Assembly (NCBI GenBank): GCA_033439295.1
Contig: JAVTLE010000008.1
Coordinates: forward strand, 2,728,001 to 2,792,000
DNA length: 64,000 nucleotides
Direction: 5' to 3'
Source of the DNA: Deuterostichococcus epilithicus
Lineage: Eukaryota; Chlorophyta; Trebouxiophyceae; Prasiolales; Stichococcaceae
Shown: in pieces, positions 12,982 to 26,002 of the stretch
How the letters are laid out: every line of letters starts with the position of its first letter
Numbering within the stretch: position 1 is the first letter of the stretch
Notes under the pieces: generated by a model
The model's database searches: none
Told to the model about the DNA's origin: nothing
Seen by the model: only the letters and a program-made list of their open reading frames with translations
Made by a program: the position numbers and the translations under genes

Positions 12982-15900
12982 AAGCGGGCCAGCCAGTCCC
13001 ATGATGTGCCCGGCCCGCCGTAAACGTGCTGCGTTGGCAGCAGCGCGACCTGGGCCGCCCACAGCGCCACCCGCGCAGAGGCTGCACGGCAAGACCACTC
13101 TCAGCAGCCGCGGATGTGTCAGCATGCGGGTCAGGCGCGGCAGCCACACATCGCTGCTTGCATCCAGGGCTTGAGGCGCGGCGCTGGCCAGTGGCGGCGA
13201 CATGGCGCCAAACTGCGTGGCACTGGGCTGTCGGGCCGCTGGCGCACGCCAGCCCAAGCCACTACACCGAATGGCCTGCGCCGCAGCGCCATGACGACTC
13301 TTTCCCACAAATAGTTGTGCTGGCATCCATCCGTTGTGGTGGGATCAGACCCCTGGCTGTGCCTGAGGCGTGGCCGCCCTCCATGACAAGCCTCGTCGTT
13401 AATAAAGCCCCTCAGATGGAGCCGCACCCGTCAGCAGCGGCGCCACCAGCGCCCATGACAGGTATGCGTGCAGCGCCAGCATCGCGTGGTTGACGCGCCG
13501 GTTGTGCGATGACGCAAAGGTGTCCATGACAAAGAGCTGCCGCCGCAGGTAGTTCCAGTAGGTGCGGAAGGGCGGGTCCGCCACCTGCAAGTGGCAGGGT
13601 TTAGGGTTTAGCTGTCTGAGGCAAGTAATGTAGCGGACGGACGGGCAACAGAGACGAGAGCCACGCGAGCGGCGACCAGCTGCTTCAGCAGGCAGGGAAC
13701 GGCGGGTGCGCCCGCCTCAGGTGGACGTAGGGATGGGTGCAGCGTGCAGCGATGGCATCTGCTGTAGGGTAGGTAGTAGGTAGGTAGGGAGGTAGAGGTA
13801 GAAGGTAGTTGGGGGGGGGGGGGCACTCAAGTGCACTGAGGCATACAATGAGGCATCAGCCACACTCGGACAGCAAGTCTGACAGGCGCCCGCCCTGGTG
13901 TGGAGTGCACTGGTCCCTCGCATTTTCTCACTTCATCTGGTTTTCAGATGGTGGCGGGGCGCAACACCGCACCAGCGACTGGCGGAAGACGGAGGACGAG
14001 GGGCACAGGATGGCCAGGCCCGCCTCGCCACACTTGGCCGCCACGATGAGGTCGTCCGAGTAGCCGCCCTCGGCCCACGCCTGTGCGGCGCATCGGGAAG
14101 AACAGGGGGATTTGCGGCGGTCGAAGGCACTGTTCAACACATGCGGCTACGACCGCGCGGCAGTGGATTGCGCAGGAACTGAAGTCCAGAGAGTTTCGCG
14201 GCAGGGTTCCCTCCGCAGTGGCGGCGGCACATCTCGTGGGTGCTTCGTGCACCAGCGTTTAAGGTCTAGGATGGGTCAGTCCTAGAACCCTAAACCCACT
14301 GCACCCAAATCGTCGCTTTTCGGAAGGGCAGGAGTGGTGGCAACATGTCTGAAAGTCATGCTCGAGACAATCAAGTGTCACAAGGTGGGCACTCGCATGG
14401 TAGCGCGGCTGTCAGCACGGAGCATGTCGGCAGAGAGCAACAGGTTTGAGAACTCATATTGCACTGCAGGGTGGGCGCGCCTGCATGATGCCATGGGTGT
14501 CGGCGCGGAGCGCGTCTGCCGGGAACAGCATGCAGCCACCCCACACGAAGGTGGTGCGCTGCCTGCAGGATAACAGCGCAGCGTCTGGTTGATGGATATG
14601 GAATGCTTCTGTCCTTCGCAGGTGCAACAGCTCTGTCAGCCAAGCAGACAAGCTGTGCGCGGTGACATCATCAGGCTCCAGTAGGAGAGACAAGCATTGG
14701 CCCTCCCAAGGATTTCACTGTTGAAGTGCGTTTGCAACGATTGCCTGACAGAGAAGGCGATCAGCAGCGGCAGGTGATACGCCAGCACACAGTGCGTAAG
14801 CATGCCAGCGCCCTCCGGCGGCACGTCAAAGGGGTAGCCTGCGGCGGCACAGCAACGGCGTCAGAATGTGCACGCTTCTGTGCTTTAATGTACGCTCCCA
14901 GATGGCAGCCACAATGGCGTGTTGCAGTCCCCCCACCAGACTTCATGGCTCCTGTGATGGAGTGCACTCCACAACAAACCTGGCAGGCCGGAGCTGAGGA
15001 GCCCGTCATGCGACTGTCACTGCCAAAGTATGGTGCATCTGCGGAATTGCAGCGACCACGCACAGCCAGGCTCAGCTGCGGCCCAGCCTGCAGAACTCCG
15101 GCTGCCAGCTTCTTGCCACCAGTCACAGGCTGCAGCAAGTGTCTGCACCCTAGACCCTACGCCCCATGGTTCACCTGTCGCCATAAACAGGCCATCGTCG
15201 GCCTGCAGCCCCGCCACCAGCGTCGACAGTGCTGCAGGGTGCACCACGATGTCGTCGTCCAGGCACAGGATGTAGCGTGACTCGCCGTCCGCCGCCGCCA
15301 CGCCCGCCAGGATGCTGCGGCACGGCAGGTGGCGCTTTAGTAGTGACAGCAGTGACTCCGCTCGCGGCAGAAACTACCGAAACTTGCTGCATGTCGGCAC
15401 CCTTGCAGAGGTGTGTGATCGGACCACAAGTCACAAACTCACTTGCGGATCTTCTGGCTAGTGGCGGTCGCGTGTGGCGCAATGAGCAGCCGTGCATTGA
15501 CGCCTTTCCGCTCGGCGAACAGCGCGTGCAACGGTGTGCAGGCGCCATCCTTCGCGTCGTCCACCACGAACAGGAACTCCAGTGGCCCGTCTACACAGCA
15601 GACCGGCCGAGTCACCGTGATGCGCAGGGCTGCACTTCAGCCCTTAACGGCACACGTCCATCGAGGCCAAGTGCAGCTCAACGGGAAAGCAGGGAGCAAG
15701 TAGCCTGTCAGATCAGCAGTCGAACGTCGCGCGTGCGTACATGCAACACGGATGTGCGACAGGCCACGAGTTCATTACACTTCATCCCCGATGCCGCCTT
15801 GCGACCTCACCGTAGTCGATCGCCAGCTGCGACGCCCAGGCCGCCCCACTATGCGGCCGCCGGCCCTTGACTGGCAGTATCACAGACACCGCCGGCCAGC

Positions 15901-16312
15901 CGCCAGGATCTTGTGCTACCGCAGCTGCATGCGTGCCGCTGCTGCTGCTGCCTCTGCTGCCGCCTTCGCCGATCAATGCCAGGCTGGTGTGGCTGCCCCT
16001 GCCGCCTGCGAGCGACCTGCAGCTCGAAACCTGCGGTGAATGCAGCTGTTGATGCAGCTGCTGCTGATGCTGCTGCGGGTGATGGTGCTGCTGCTGCGAG
16101 TGGTTTTGTTGTCGCTGCTGCTGTTCTGCCGCCGCCGCCGCCCCGCCCGCCCGGCTGGCCGGCGCCGGTGGTCTTCCGCCGCTGCAGGGTATGGCGGCTC
16201 TGACGCCGCCAGCGCGTTTCGCTGACTGGACGCGGCGAAGCTCCCGCAACCGCATGGCTCCTGACCAGGCCCAGCCGGCCGCAAGCAGCGCGAAGACTGC
16301 CGCTCCTTGAAA
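12847..16312 (-). CDS. Ceramide glucosyltransferase (GT21)
   Basis: Transfers glucose from UDP-glucose to ceramide on Golgi/ER membranes. Minus-strand exons, all in phase: 16312-15811, 15590-15443, 15314-15175, 14838-14739, 14562-14481, 14080-13973, 13584-13428, 13081-12941, 12893-12847 (about 474 residues, perhaps one more 5' exon). An N-terminal membrane anchor (AAVFALLAAGWAW) is followed by a Gln/His-rich insert, then WPAVSVILPVKG, SQKIRNILAG, the metal-binding D1 region YILCLDDDIVVHP, TGYPFDVPP, FVWGGCMLF, the D3 region GGYSDDLIV and the (Q/R)XXRW-like YWNYLRRQ. These are the family hallmarks in order. The D3 exon is joined through a GC donor (CAG|GCGCGC, at 14480). A poly-Gly run from (GCC)n lies near the C-terminus. 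The true start and the last 16 residues are the least certain parts. Confidence 0.85.
12951..12984. repeat. (GCC)n triplet repeat coding poly-glycine on the minus strand
   Basis: Eleven near-uninterrupted GCC triplets inside the penultimate exon of the ceramide glucosyltransferase gene. In the coding frame they give about ten glycines after WLARF. Confidence 0.9.
13757..13824. repeat. (GGTA)n-like microsatellite with a poly-G tract
   Basis: An impure GGTAGGTAG run ends in a stretch of about 13 G. It lies inside an intron of the ceramide glucosyltransferase gene and is a likely place for length errors in the assembly. Confidence 0.85.
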
Positions 16313-17504
16313 CTGCGCGCATTGCAGTGGCCATGTCTCATGTTAGTCCTAAACTCTGCCATCATCCAAAGCGTTGTCCACGTCTCCGATTTGGGAAGAT
16401 GATCGCGCCAGGCACCAAGCCCTTTTGTTTCGGTTCATGCAGACACGCCAACCTGCGTGTAGACGAGCCAAGGGTGCGACAGCCGGGTGTTGCACGCCTC
16501 CAGCGCAGCTGATAGTGTGTCCATCCATGGCTGACCGATCATGCCCAATGATGGGTGGATCAGTCAAAATATGTACCGACCGACGGAGCGCCTAGGCTAC
16601 CAACATTGAATCACTCAATTGTTCTCCTAGATGTCTTGCCGGTTGACCAGCCTTGTCAGATCTGAATGTCGCAAGAATACGTGTGAATTTTCAAGCTAGG
16701 TCTTGCAAATCCATGCACCTTGCGGACTGCTGGGCTGATATGAATCGAGTACGGGCAACTCGGTTTCTGACCGAATTGAGGGGTGCCCACGAAACAGAAA
16801 TGGGGTCACCCTCGATTGAACGAGCCGGACATTCCGATTTGAACAAGGATCCAACACCCCTTTTCAATTTGCTCAACTGGTATCTCTCACTTGCATTTGG
16901 CGCGGGGGTGCCCGGCCTGCGACGAGTAATTTTACTGACACGCGAAGGAAAATCCGGCTGCGTCCTGAGTTGCGGAGCTGAACACGGGCCATCTCGGCCG
17001 GCTGTGCTGAGGATACAAGGTGCGAAGGGATCCGTTATTGAGGGAGGACAGCTCTGACACCTCAGGCGAGGTGCAAGGCTCCGTGTGTGCTGCGCACCCC
17101 TCTGATCCTGCGCCGTGCGCCATCTACGAGCGCTTTTCGGCAGTCGGTGCAGCGTCCACGGCACTCACGACAAAATTGGATGTTGCTGAAACCTGCAAGA
17201 CCTTCCGCTCGGCAATCGCGAATGTGCATGCGGTGACATCCGGCTTGAGTTTGTTTGCACGTGTCTGGGCACGGTGCGATTCGTGGGATTTGCGGGCACG
17301 ATTTCTGCCGCGGCTGTGCCAGCGTCACTGCGGCAAGCTCTCCTCAGTCCCTCTGGCATACATCGTAGCTTGTTGTGCTGGCACAAACTCTGCACCACGC
17401 ACACAGGTAGCATGGTGCCTCACAAGATGTCGCCTGTCGGCACAGGCCCACATCCAGCTGACTCTGAGGGAGCAGGAGCGCGCGCTCAGCGTCACGACCG
17501 CTGC
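16313..17504. other. Divergent intergenic region
   Basis: Lies between the 5' ends of the minus-strand glucosyltransferase and the plus-strand ARID-HMG gene, so both promoters should be here. It is less GC-rich than its neighbours around 16550-16900. The first coding exon of the glucosyltransferase may lie in its first few hundred bases, but I could not fix it. Confidence 0.4.
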
Positions 17505-20500
17505 ATGACCACGATGGACGAGGCGGCGGCCCCAGGCCCCGCAGCGGCTCCGCTCGCTCAGCTGCCGAACAGCGACACGCGCAGCGGCGATCTGGGGTCG
17601 CCCGCTGTGCCTCAGGCACCAAGTGGCGGAGAGCCGCTGCCAGTGCGCTTGCCAGCGTCTCACCTGCACGGCTCAACTTTTTCAACACGCAATATCCGGC
17701 CTCGTTCGGGAAGATCCAGAGCTGATTGACCTGTGCGCTCACTGTTGGCCCCGAGGGCACCCACCGGTCGAGTGCCGCCAGTTCTGCAAACAGGAACAGC
17801 TCCACAGGCTCCAAGCGAGTGGCGGCTGAATAACCGGCTTCTGGTGCAGGCACCTCCAGAGGGCGCACACCTCGCGCCCCCGCAGGCGCTGCCGCTGGCG
17901 CAAACGCGGCAGCCGGTAGCGCCGGCGCCACGCCAGGGCGCTCCTCCAGCGGCTGGCGACACGGCGACAATGCACCAGGGCGGCATTGACAGCACTGCGC
18001 CCGCTGTGCCAGGTGGGAAGCTGAACCGTGCAACCAGCTTTCCAAGGCACAAGCGAAGGCGATTGCCTCTTTTGTTTTGAACTGGAGTCTGCTTTTTCGT
18101 CCTCAGTGACACATATTCGACTGGTGCAGGTCCCTCTGGCGGTGCGCAGCAGCGCCTGCAACAGGTGCCACAGCAGCCGGCGCCGGCGCCGGCGCCGCAG
18201 CAGCAGCAGCAGCTGCACCAGCTGCCACAGGTCACGCGCAGTGCGGCCACGACGCAGGCTCCGCCGAATCCGCAGTCACAGCCGACTGGTGCACACCAAG
18301 AGGCGACAGTGGCGCACCAACCTGCGGCGGTGCTGCCGCAGCCACGGCCGCAGCAGCAGCAGCAGCAGCAGCAGCAGCCGCCGCTGTATCTGCCGGCAGA
18401 AGCAACACACGAACAGGTGCGACCATTGATGAGAGTTTGCAGGCAGCGTGCAGGCAGCAGAGCTCATCGTCGTATCTGGCCACACCGCTTCGCTTCTGAA
18501 ATGCACCCTTCGACTGACCGAGGCCCACTCTGCCAGGCAGCTCACCACGCCTGAACCCGCGCCATGTGTCCCACACTGCTCAGCCGGCAGACGACGTGCA
18601 AAGCACTCTGGGCATGCGGTGCAGAAGAACCCTGTGCTTCTTGGGGTGCAGGTGGTGGCGAGCGAGGATCTTTTCTTCTCCACTCTTCGGCGCCTTCATG
18701 CCGCGCTGGGAATCGAAGAGCGGGTGCGCACATTAGTCTGAAGTGTGCCCAGTGGAATCTCAGTGCCAAGCCCTGTGGGCGTCCCACGACTCAGCGGCAT
18801 CTGTGCACTTGTGTGCTGCATCAAACAAATGTTGCTCAATCTCGTTCCGGTGCCCAGGGTGGGCGGCTGAACAAGAAACCTGCACCTACGGAGCATCCGG
18901 GTGCAGAATGTCAGATCGTGCATCTTACAAGTCCTGCATCACAGCGATGGCAAGTCTTACATCTCGACATCAAGAACCCTCATTCGTAGGTGCCGAGGGT
19001 GGGCGGCCGCGAGCTTGACCTGCACCTGCTGTACCGCAGCGTCACGCTGCTGGGCGGCTGCGAGCGCGTCATCGCGCACAAGCAATGGCGGGTGCGCCCT
19101 TTTTAGTTCTCCCCTTTCATCAGTTAGTGATAAAAGGCCCAACTCACTACCCGCCCGAGGAGCTCGTCCAGTCTGCACAGCACCCGTGCACGTCTGCTGC
19201 CGGCATCATGCCTGCTCCTGGTCGTTGCGGGGGTCGCTGACTTCAGGGTGTTCACCTCTGTGCCTGGCGCAGGATGCTGCGGAGCCGTTCGGGTTTCCTG
19301 AGACCATCACGGCGGTCTCCTATGCGCTGCGCAAGGCGTACATCACCTTCCTGTGGGACTTTGAGCAGGCAACCTGTTGCCGAGCCTTGCCAGACTGGTT
19401 CCCGAAATCTCTGGGCACTGGGGGCTGCCATGTTTGAGCGCTGATAACGATGACAGGGCACTAAGGCCTCAGCACGGAAGCTGGGGGAACACATCACCCC
19501 CTGGGCCAGATAGTGCTGCGAGTGAAAGTCGCAGAGCCTTTGATCACAGGTCTTGGACGTGCAGCGATAGACATGGGTTGCTGATTTGCAGGCCGCTTTG
19601 TGTGCACCTCCGCTCGCGTGAGACCCTGCGGATAGCTGAACCCCACTGCATGCTGAACTCCAGGTGCTATGCCTTGCAGGTGTACTACCTCCAATATGCC
19701 GGGCCGCGGCTGCCGCCGCCCGTCACAGCCCCTCGGGCCCAGGCGAGCCACCGCACCTGTATCCCACATCGCAAACGTCAAGTTCGTGTACATGGAGTAC
19801 CTGTCTCCTGTGCTGCCTTGCCCTTGCATTGCGTCACGCAAAACCTATGCATTGCCCAGATGTGGACAGTGGACGCTGCTCAGGGGCGCCAAAGCGCCGG
19901 GACAAGTGCGTAAGAATGCTTGCGGTGGTCTTACGGCGGTTGCTCAGCAGACCATGGCATATGGCCGGCCTTGCATGCGGCCGTTTCTCAGGGTACCTTA
20001 ACTGTCTCGGTGCTCAGGAAACCACCGATGAAGGCGAACCGCTCCCGTCAAAGGCGCCCAAGCGGCGGCGCACGCAGCAGCAGCAGCAGCAGCAGCAGCA
20101 GGCTCGGCAACCATCGCCCCTGCCACCTGCTCTGCTGCCGCCGCAGCCGCAGCCGCAGCAGCAGCCTTCGCCGTCTCCGCCGCCGCCACAGCAGCAGGTG
20201 GCTGCGACACGGGACTGCGTGGCAACGAGCTTCACGCCGCTTCCGGCCAGCGCGCCAACACAGCTGGTCGCGCACACGGCAGGTGAGTCCGAGGCTGTGA
20301 CGAAGAACTCATCTCTGAAGACGCTGTCCAGAAGTGCTATGCCGCTGGCCAGCACGCCGACGCGCCTCGCGGACCGCGCATTGCCGTCATCACTACTGGT
20401 GATGCTGCCGGTGATGCTGCCGGCGGACGGCCAGTGCATTTGCACAGGCGTGCATGTGGTGATCTGAGACCCGAGATCCTGCCAAGAGACGAACATGGCC

Positions 20501-23500
20501 AGAGATGTGCAGCAGCCGCAGTCCCACGCAGCAACAGGCGTATGGTGTGCTACAGCCCCCAAGCATCAGCAAACCGACGTGTGCGTTTCAGATGATAAGC
20601 ATTCTATTGATCATCGGCCTTGGCCCTCGCAGGCCCGGGACGGCCGGAGGCGACATTGGTGGGCTCGCGCGGCAGCGTGCGGCTGGACGCGCTGTTTGAC
20701 GCCGGCTACTTCTGCACCGTCAATATTGGCCGCCACGAGTTCCGAGGTGCGGTTGGGGTGCATGGCCAGGCGCCTGCGCAGAGCTTGTCGTCGGTTGGGG
20801 TTCATGGGCACGCAGCCAGACGGTGTCATCCTTGATTGCACTTCGGATACGCAGTCATGGTGTCCCGATCGGCAGGGATGCTGTACTTCCCGCCGCCGGA
20901 ACACACCCTCCAGCCGCCGGTGCTGTCGCTGGCGCCGCCAGCTGCATTGGCGACTCCCACCGCACCCGCCGGCGCAGCGCTGAGTCCGCCGGCGTCCGCG
21001 CCGGCACTGCTCACCCCCCACTCGGCTCCTGGTAGGCACAGCATGTGCACGCTGTCAGTGTCAGTCGCTGCTTCGACCATCCCTGAGGGGGTTAGGCAGG
21101 AGGCGCATGCCTTGCTGCCGTCCCAAAAGCCGACCCAACAGAGCTGCCGTCTGACGGAGACGTGTGGCGCGGCTCTGAAATGCACTGTGCGCTGCCGACC
21201 CTCACGTGCATTGTGCTCGCTGTCCCTGCCGACGTGTGACACGCATACTCGACTGCCCTGCCGCAGCGCCGGCAGCGGCGGCGCCGGCACTGGCGGTTAC
21301 CGAGCCAAAGCGGAAACGCGACCGGTCCCGTGACCCGCTGGGCCCAAAGCCTAACAAGGTATCTCATGTTTCGTTTAGCTTCATGATCACGACTTTTGAT
21401 GCAAGTCGTTTTGCACTGGAAGGAAAGTCAGCCGCCAGGCTGCTTTGTGCACGGTCGTGGCCACAAACCGACGCGTCGTTAGAGACCTGCACAATTGGCT
21501 CAGTCTGGGCAGGAGGAGAAGATCCCCTTCTGCCGGTGTCCAGTCATCTGGCCTCCGACTGGCATCACACTGACTGCCCGCCCGCTCTGCCGCCGCAGAC
21601 GGCGTTCAACTACTTCAGCGTCGATGCGCGCGACAAGGCAAAGGACCTGTATCCCGACCTCAGCCAGACGGACATCACCAAAAAGGGTGCGGCGCTGTCA
21701 GACACTCTTCTGATCCTGTCCCCCTAATTAAGTGTGGCTCAGGTGCGTTGGTTTACGCGCCTATGGACTTGGCCTGTTCTCCAACCTCAGCAAAACGGGC
21801 GTCAATCACAAGACCCACCAGGTGCGGCGTGCGACGAGCCTCCCTCTGCATCGTAGGATCCAGTGGCCGTTTGCAACTCAGGGCGCCTTCCTGCTTTGCT
21901 CCTCGTTCGTCCAGACGCATGCACCCTTTGAGGCCGCAGCGTGCTTGGGCAGCGGGCGGGGCTTGACAGACCGCAAGGGTGCCCATTGTGCAGCCCGACT
22001 TCCTGAGGTCGAGGCGCGTGCCCCTGCGGCGAGGGAGGCGTGGCAGGCGGCCAGGGAGGCGGAGCCACCATGCTTCGCAGTCTTGTTCGCCTTGTCGTTG
22101 AGGGGTCGTTTAGGGGAACAAGAGAATTTGGATCTTTGCTGCGTCCCCCCCTGCAGTGGGCGAGATGTGGCAGGCGGCCACGGAGGCGGAGCGGGCGCCG
22201 TACATAGAGCAGTTCAAGGCCGACAAGGCGCGCTACCATGCCGAGCTGGACGTCTACATGCGCGTGTGCGTTGCCATCCCCATCCCCCCCCGCCCCCTCC
22301 CTCCCCTCCCTCCCCCCCCCTCGAAGGGTTATGTCCCAAAGGATCAAGGCGCGCCAACGAGGCGAGCTTTCCTGCACAGCTGGACGCCTACATGCGCATG
22401 TGCGTCCACTTGCGTCGCCCAGGAAAGGCCTGACATTGCCCTCATCAAACGGGTCGTCGACGAGTGGCATATGCGTGCTGCCGCGCCGAGCCGGAACACG
22501 CCGCGAGCCGGCCGTCTATGTGCGCCGCCGTCGGAGCGGTGCGACTCTGCAGGACATTGCACAGCGGGAGACAGGCCGCCACAGCATCTTCGCAACTGCA
22601 GAGCCCTGCAGTCAGCTCCTGCGGTCCGATGTGACACGCACCGCCAGCCAGCCGTACATGTGCAGCCTTGCTGCTTCCTCTGCAACTGCGCGTGTCGGCA
22701 TTCCGCAGGCAAGCTGAGCAGCGGGCGGCAGCGCAGGCAGCGGCGGCAGCGCAGCAGGCGGCGGCGGCGCAGGTTCGCCAGCTGCCGCTAGCGCCGCAGC
22801 CGGCCACCAGTTCGTCACTACTAGCGCCGCACCCTCCGCAGGTGCCTCAGACAAACACTCCGACGTCGCCGTTCCCCGGCGCCTCGAGTGTTTGTTTCCG
22901 CTGATGAGCATGTGCAAAGTGCGCTCAGCTGAGAAAGGGATGCAAACCAGGGGCTGGCTCAGCATGGCCCCTCTGGAAGCCGGGGATCGAACGAAACCTG
23001 GTCAGTTGAGCATCCCCCTGCGTCGGTGCGTCTGATGCCGTCAGCAAACTCTGCTTCCCTGCAGGCCGGCGGCGAGCCGCACAGGGCACCCCTGCCGCAG
23101 GCGGTGCCGCACGGCGCGGTGGCGCTGCCGCAGGCGTCGCAGACGTACACCAGCCTCATGCACCACCTGCCCACGGGTGCGGGAATATCTTTTGCACCCT
23201 GCCGCTCCCAGTCAGCCGTCAACCTCTCTTCGGTACCAAAATAAAAAAAGGCAAAGCTGTTGGCTGGTTGCGGCTGGTGCTGACTGCCGCTGCTGTGCAC
23301 ATCTGTTGCGGGCCTCCTCCATGCATGGGACTGTCGCTCTGCATTTCACGTGGCTAGTCCCGCACTGTGCTTCTTCTGCTGCTGCGGCCCCAAGGCCCAA
23401 GCAGCCGTGTGCCGGCAGCTATGCCCATCGACATGCTGTGCGTGTGTGTTGCAGGTCCGGTTGCGGCGGCAGCAGCGGTGGTCGCCGCGCAGCACCACAG

Positions 23501-24019
23501 CCAGCCGCTGGGGCTGGCACTGCAGCTGGGTCTCGGCAGCACGCCGCCGCTGCACAGCTCGGCGGCAGTGGCGGCGCCCCAGCCGCAGCAGCTGCAGCTG
23601 GGCCTGCAGCCGTCGCATGTGAGTCTTGCCTCGCACAGGGAGCCCAGCTGCTCTGCAGAGCTGCGGCAGGGAGAAAGCGAGGCGCACAGTCGCAAGTGCT
23701 TCCTCGCATCTTGAGCTTCCTGTTGATGACATATACGAGACATCCGCCAGGCGAGACATGGGTGCAGTTTTGTCAGACCAGCGCTTGGGCGGGCCTCAAG
23801 AGGTCCAGCAACCTTGCCAGCGGAGGCGGCATCGTCTGCAGGCTCCTGTCCGCCAGAACGAATGGGATGCGAGAGACCCTTCAGTGACGGCGACTGACGG
23901 CCTGGCAGTGTGATCGGTGCGCACAGTCTGAGGCGAGTCATTGTGCTTCGCAGACACAAGCGGCGCACACGCCGCAGGAGACGGCGTACGGCTACCAGCA
24001 GTACCACCAACACCAATGA
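17505..24019 (+). CDS. ARID plus HMG-box DNA-binding protein (plant ARID-HMG type)
   Basis: Nuclear chromatin or transcription factor. Seventeen exons, phases consistent except the unresolved end of exon 7: 17505-17642, 17850-18012, 18130-18416, 18652-18723, 18990-19091, 19273-19368, 19680-about 19770, 20018-20282, 20633-20746, 20876-21031, 21267-21358, 21599-21686, 22157-22265, 22709-22841, 23065-23176, 23455-23618, 23954-24019. A Pro/Gln-rich N-terminus leads to the ARID domain (FFSTLRRLHAALG, VGGRELDLHLLYRSV, LGGCERVIAHKQWR, ALRKAYITFLWDFEQ). A KRRR basic stretch with poly-Gln follows, then the segment FDAGYFCTVNIG...GMLYFPPP typical of plant ARID-HMG proteins. Basic KRKRDRSRD precedes the HMG box (TAFNYFSVDARDKAKDLYP, KKVGEMWQ, APYIEQFKADKARY). 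The tail is Ala/Gln-rich. The intron after DFEQ uses a GC donor at 19369. A TGTAA motif lies at 24168. Confidence 0.9.
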
Positions 24020-24167
24020 AGGCGCTGCAGGCTCCTGGGTGTCGATACCCCGCAACCAGTGCTGCACGCTATCAGTGGCGGTGCTGGCAGGGAGCCAGGC
24101 GCACGGAACCGCGGTGGGGCTCATGATGAGCTGGCAGCTGTGCACGTCAGACATTGTCGCAACGAAA

Positions 24168-24172
24168 TGTAA
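24168..24172 (+). promoter_or_regulatory. TGTAA polyadenylation-type signal
   Basis: TGTAA, the usual green-algal nuclear poly(A) signal, 149 nt after the ARID-HMG stop codon. Placement is plausible, but a five-base motif is weak evidence alone. Confidence 0.4.
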
Positions 24173-24432
24173 TTCAGATCATCTTGGTTGGCGTGCTGGC
24201 AAGCTTGAAGCATGCAACCGTGCCAGACCAAGTTGGCCCATTCAAACTTTGAACTGTAGTTAGCCGCTGCGCATTAGCTTCGTTCTCAGCTGCCTGATTC
24301 AATCCATGACGTCATCCACGCTCAACATCATGTTCCCGTAACTGCCCCGCGGTCTGGACGCATTCGGTCCAGTAAGCTGTCTTCGAAGGGAAAAATTATC
24401 GTTTCCAGGAGCCTGAGACGCAGGCAGTGGCG

Positions 24433-26002
24433 ATGGGATTCGACAACAACAACAACACAACGAGTCAGCACTTGGCTGAGCCTATGCTCGCAAACACCAG
24501 CTGGAAGCCACCAAAGGTCAGCTATCAAGCTTTCGGAGCTTATTGTGCTAGCGTTTGCGCGGAATGCGCATTGCAGGCTTGTGCAGAAACATGGGGATCG
24601 AGGCAATCCCGGGGTGCTGGGTCATCTTACAGCTTGGTAAAGCAACATAATATATATAAGACATACATACATACACAGGGCTACTGTGGACGAACGCGCG
24701 TACTTTAGTGATCCACTGTCGTAGTTCGTGATATTGTGATACGCCTCTGAGTTGGATTTGCTGCGGCATGTTTGCACATTTGCATACGGCGACCGTTGTG
24801 AGCGATGACAGCGAGCCAGACCTGCAACATGGCAGCTTGTGTGAGCCGGGGCTACCGCAATATCCGGGGTGCTGACGCAAACCCGCATTGCCCTGGCACG
24901 CTGCAGGATGGCTACGAGGGCTACCCGCCCGCCGGCCCGTCTGGCGGCCCTGGACCGGATGCAGCTGTCGGCGTGCCCATCACACGGGCTTCAGCGCCTG
25001 ACCCATATCATGGGCGTCCCGTCGACCAGGTGAGAGATTTCTACCGCCTCCATTTGACAAGCCTGGCTTCAGTCACACTCGTCAGGCGCCGTCACTCCAT
25101 TGAGCGCCGATCTGTGCAGCGGATCCGACACACGGTGTCGCATGGGCAGTGCATGCTGCTTTGAGCATGTGATCCTAGAATCACGGCGCGCATCTCAGTT
25201 GGCTGTTGGGGCTGCGTTGGGGCGCCGCAGAAGGAAGTTGCATGCCTGCACCAGCGCTGTGTGAGCATGCTGCGCAGCTCGGCCGTAATAACATGAGATG
25301 GGATATGTACTGCCCAGCGGCTGCCAAGCACGTTGCTCAGCCTGCATGCGGCTGCGCCATCTGCCGGTGTCGCTCCATGCCCTCACAGACTGAAGCAGTC
25401 TCGCCATGCCGTGCTTTGTCCTGGCGCTCTGGTCTCTCAGACGCCGCGGCCCCCAGCGGCGGCTGAGCCACTCCTCTGCCTGCAGGCGATGTTCTTCCCC
25501 GCGGACGAGACGGAGCCGCGCTTCATCGGCGCAAGGCAGGGGCACAGCCCCATCCTGATGCACTGCGGCGCCTGCGACTATATCGGTACCAGCCAACTCA
25601 GGTGCCTTGCAGTACACTCGGAAGCTGTTGAGCAGGAACTGAAGGAGGTGCCCTAAGCACTAAACCCGCAGGCAGCGCTGGTCCGTCCAGTGTGACTGAA
25701 GGCGTGCTGGGCGGCCTCCTGAGGTCAGCCACTTCACTGTCGATGAGCCAGCCCAGTGCGGTTGGCCAGTCCACTGAGGTCGCGCAGCACAGTGCTGCCG
25801 TGCGTAACCTCCGCTCTTCACCCCCATCAAAGTCGCAGGCTGAACCGCCCTTTTCCCTGTTCGCAGGGCCGCCCGCGGCGCGCTGCACATCCTGACGGGC
25901 GTGATGACGCTGGGCATCGTCTTTCTGACGCCGCTGTTCAGGGACACCGCGCACCACTGCCCCCGCTGCGGCCGCCAGGTCGCCGTCGCCAAGCTCATGT
26001 AG
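24433..26002 (+). CDS. LITAF-like zinc-binding membrane-associated protein
   Basis: Four exons in phase: 24433-24516, 24907-25029, 25486-25601, 25867-26002, 152 residues. The N-terminal half is Asn-, Pro- and Gly-rich (DGYEGYPPAGPSGG) and probably disordered, as in LITAF proteins. The C-terminal half has the LITAF plan: HCGACDYIGTSQL gives the first CxxC knuckle, GALHILTGVMTLGIVFLTPLF is the membrane-inserted hydrophobic stretch, and HHCPRCGRQVA gives the second CxxC. Family members sit on the cytosolic face of endosome/lysosome or plasma membranes, with zinc joining the two knuckles. The start ATG is the first in a clean first exon, but an extra 5' exon cannot be excluded. The gene follows the ARID-HMG gene by 413 nt in the same orientation. 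Confidence 0.8.
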
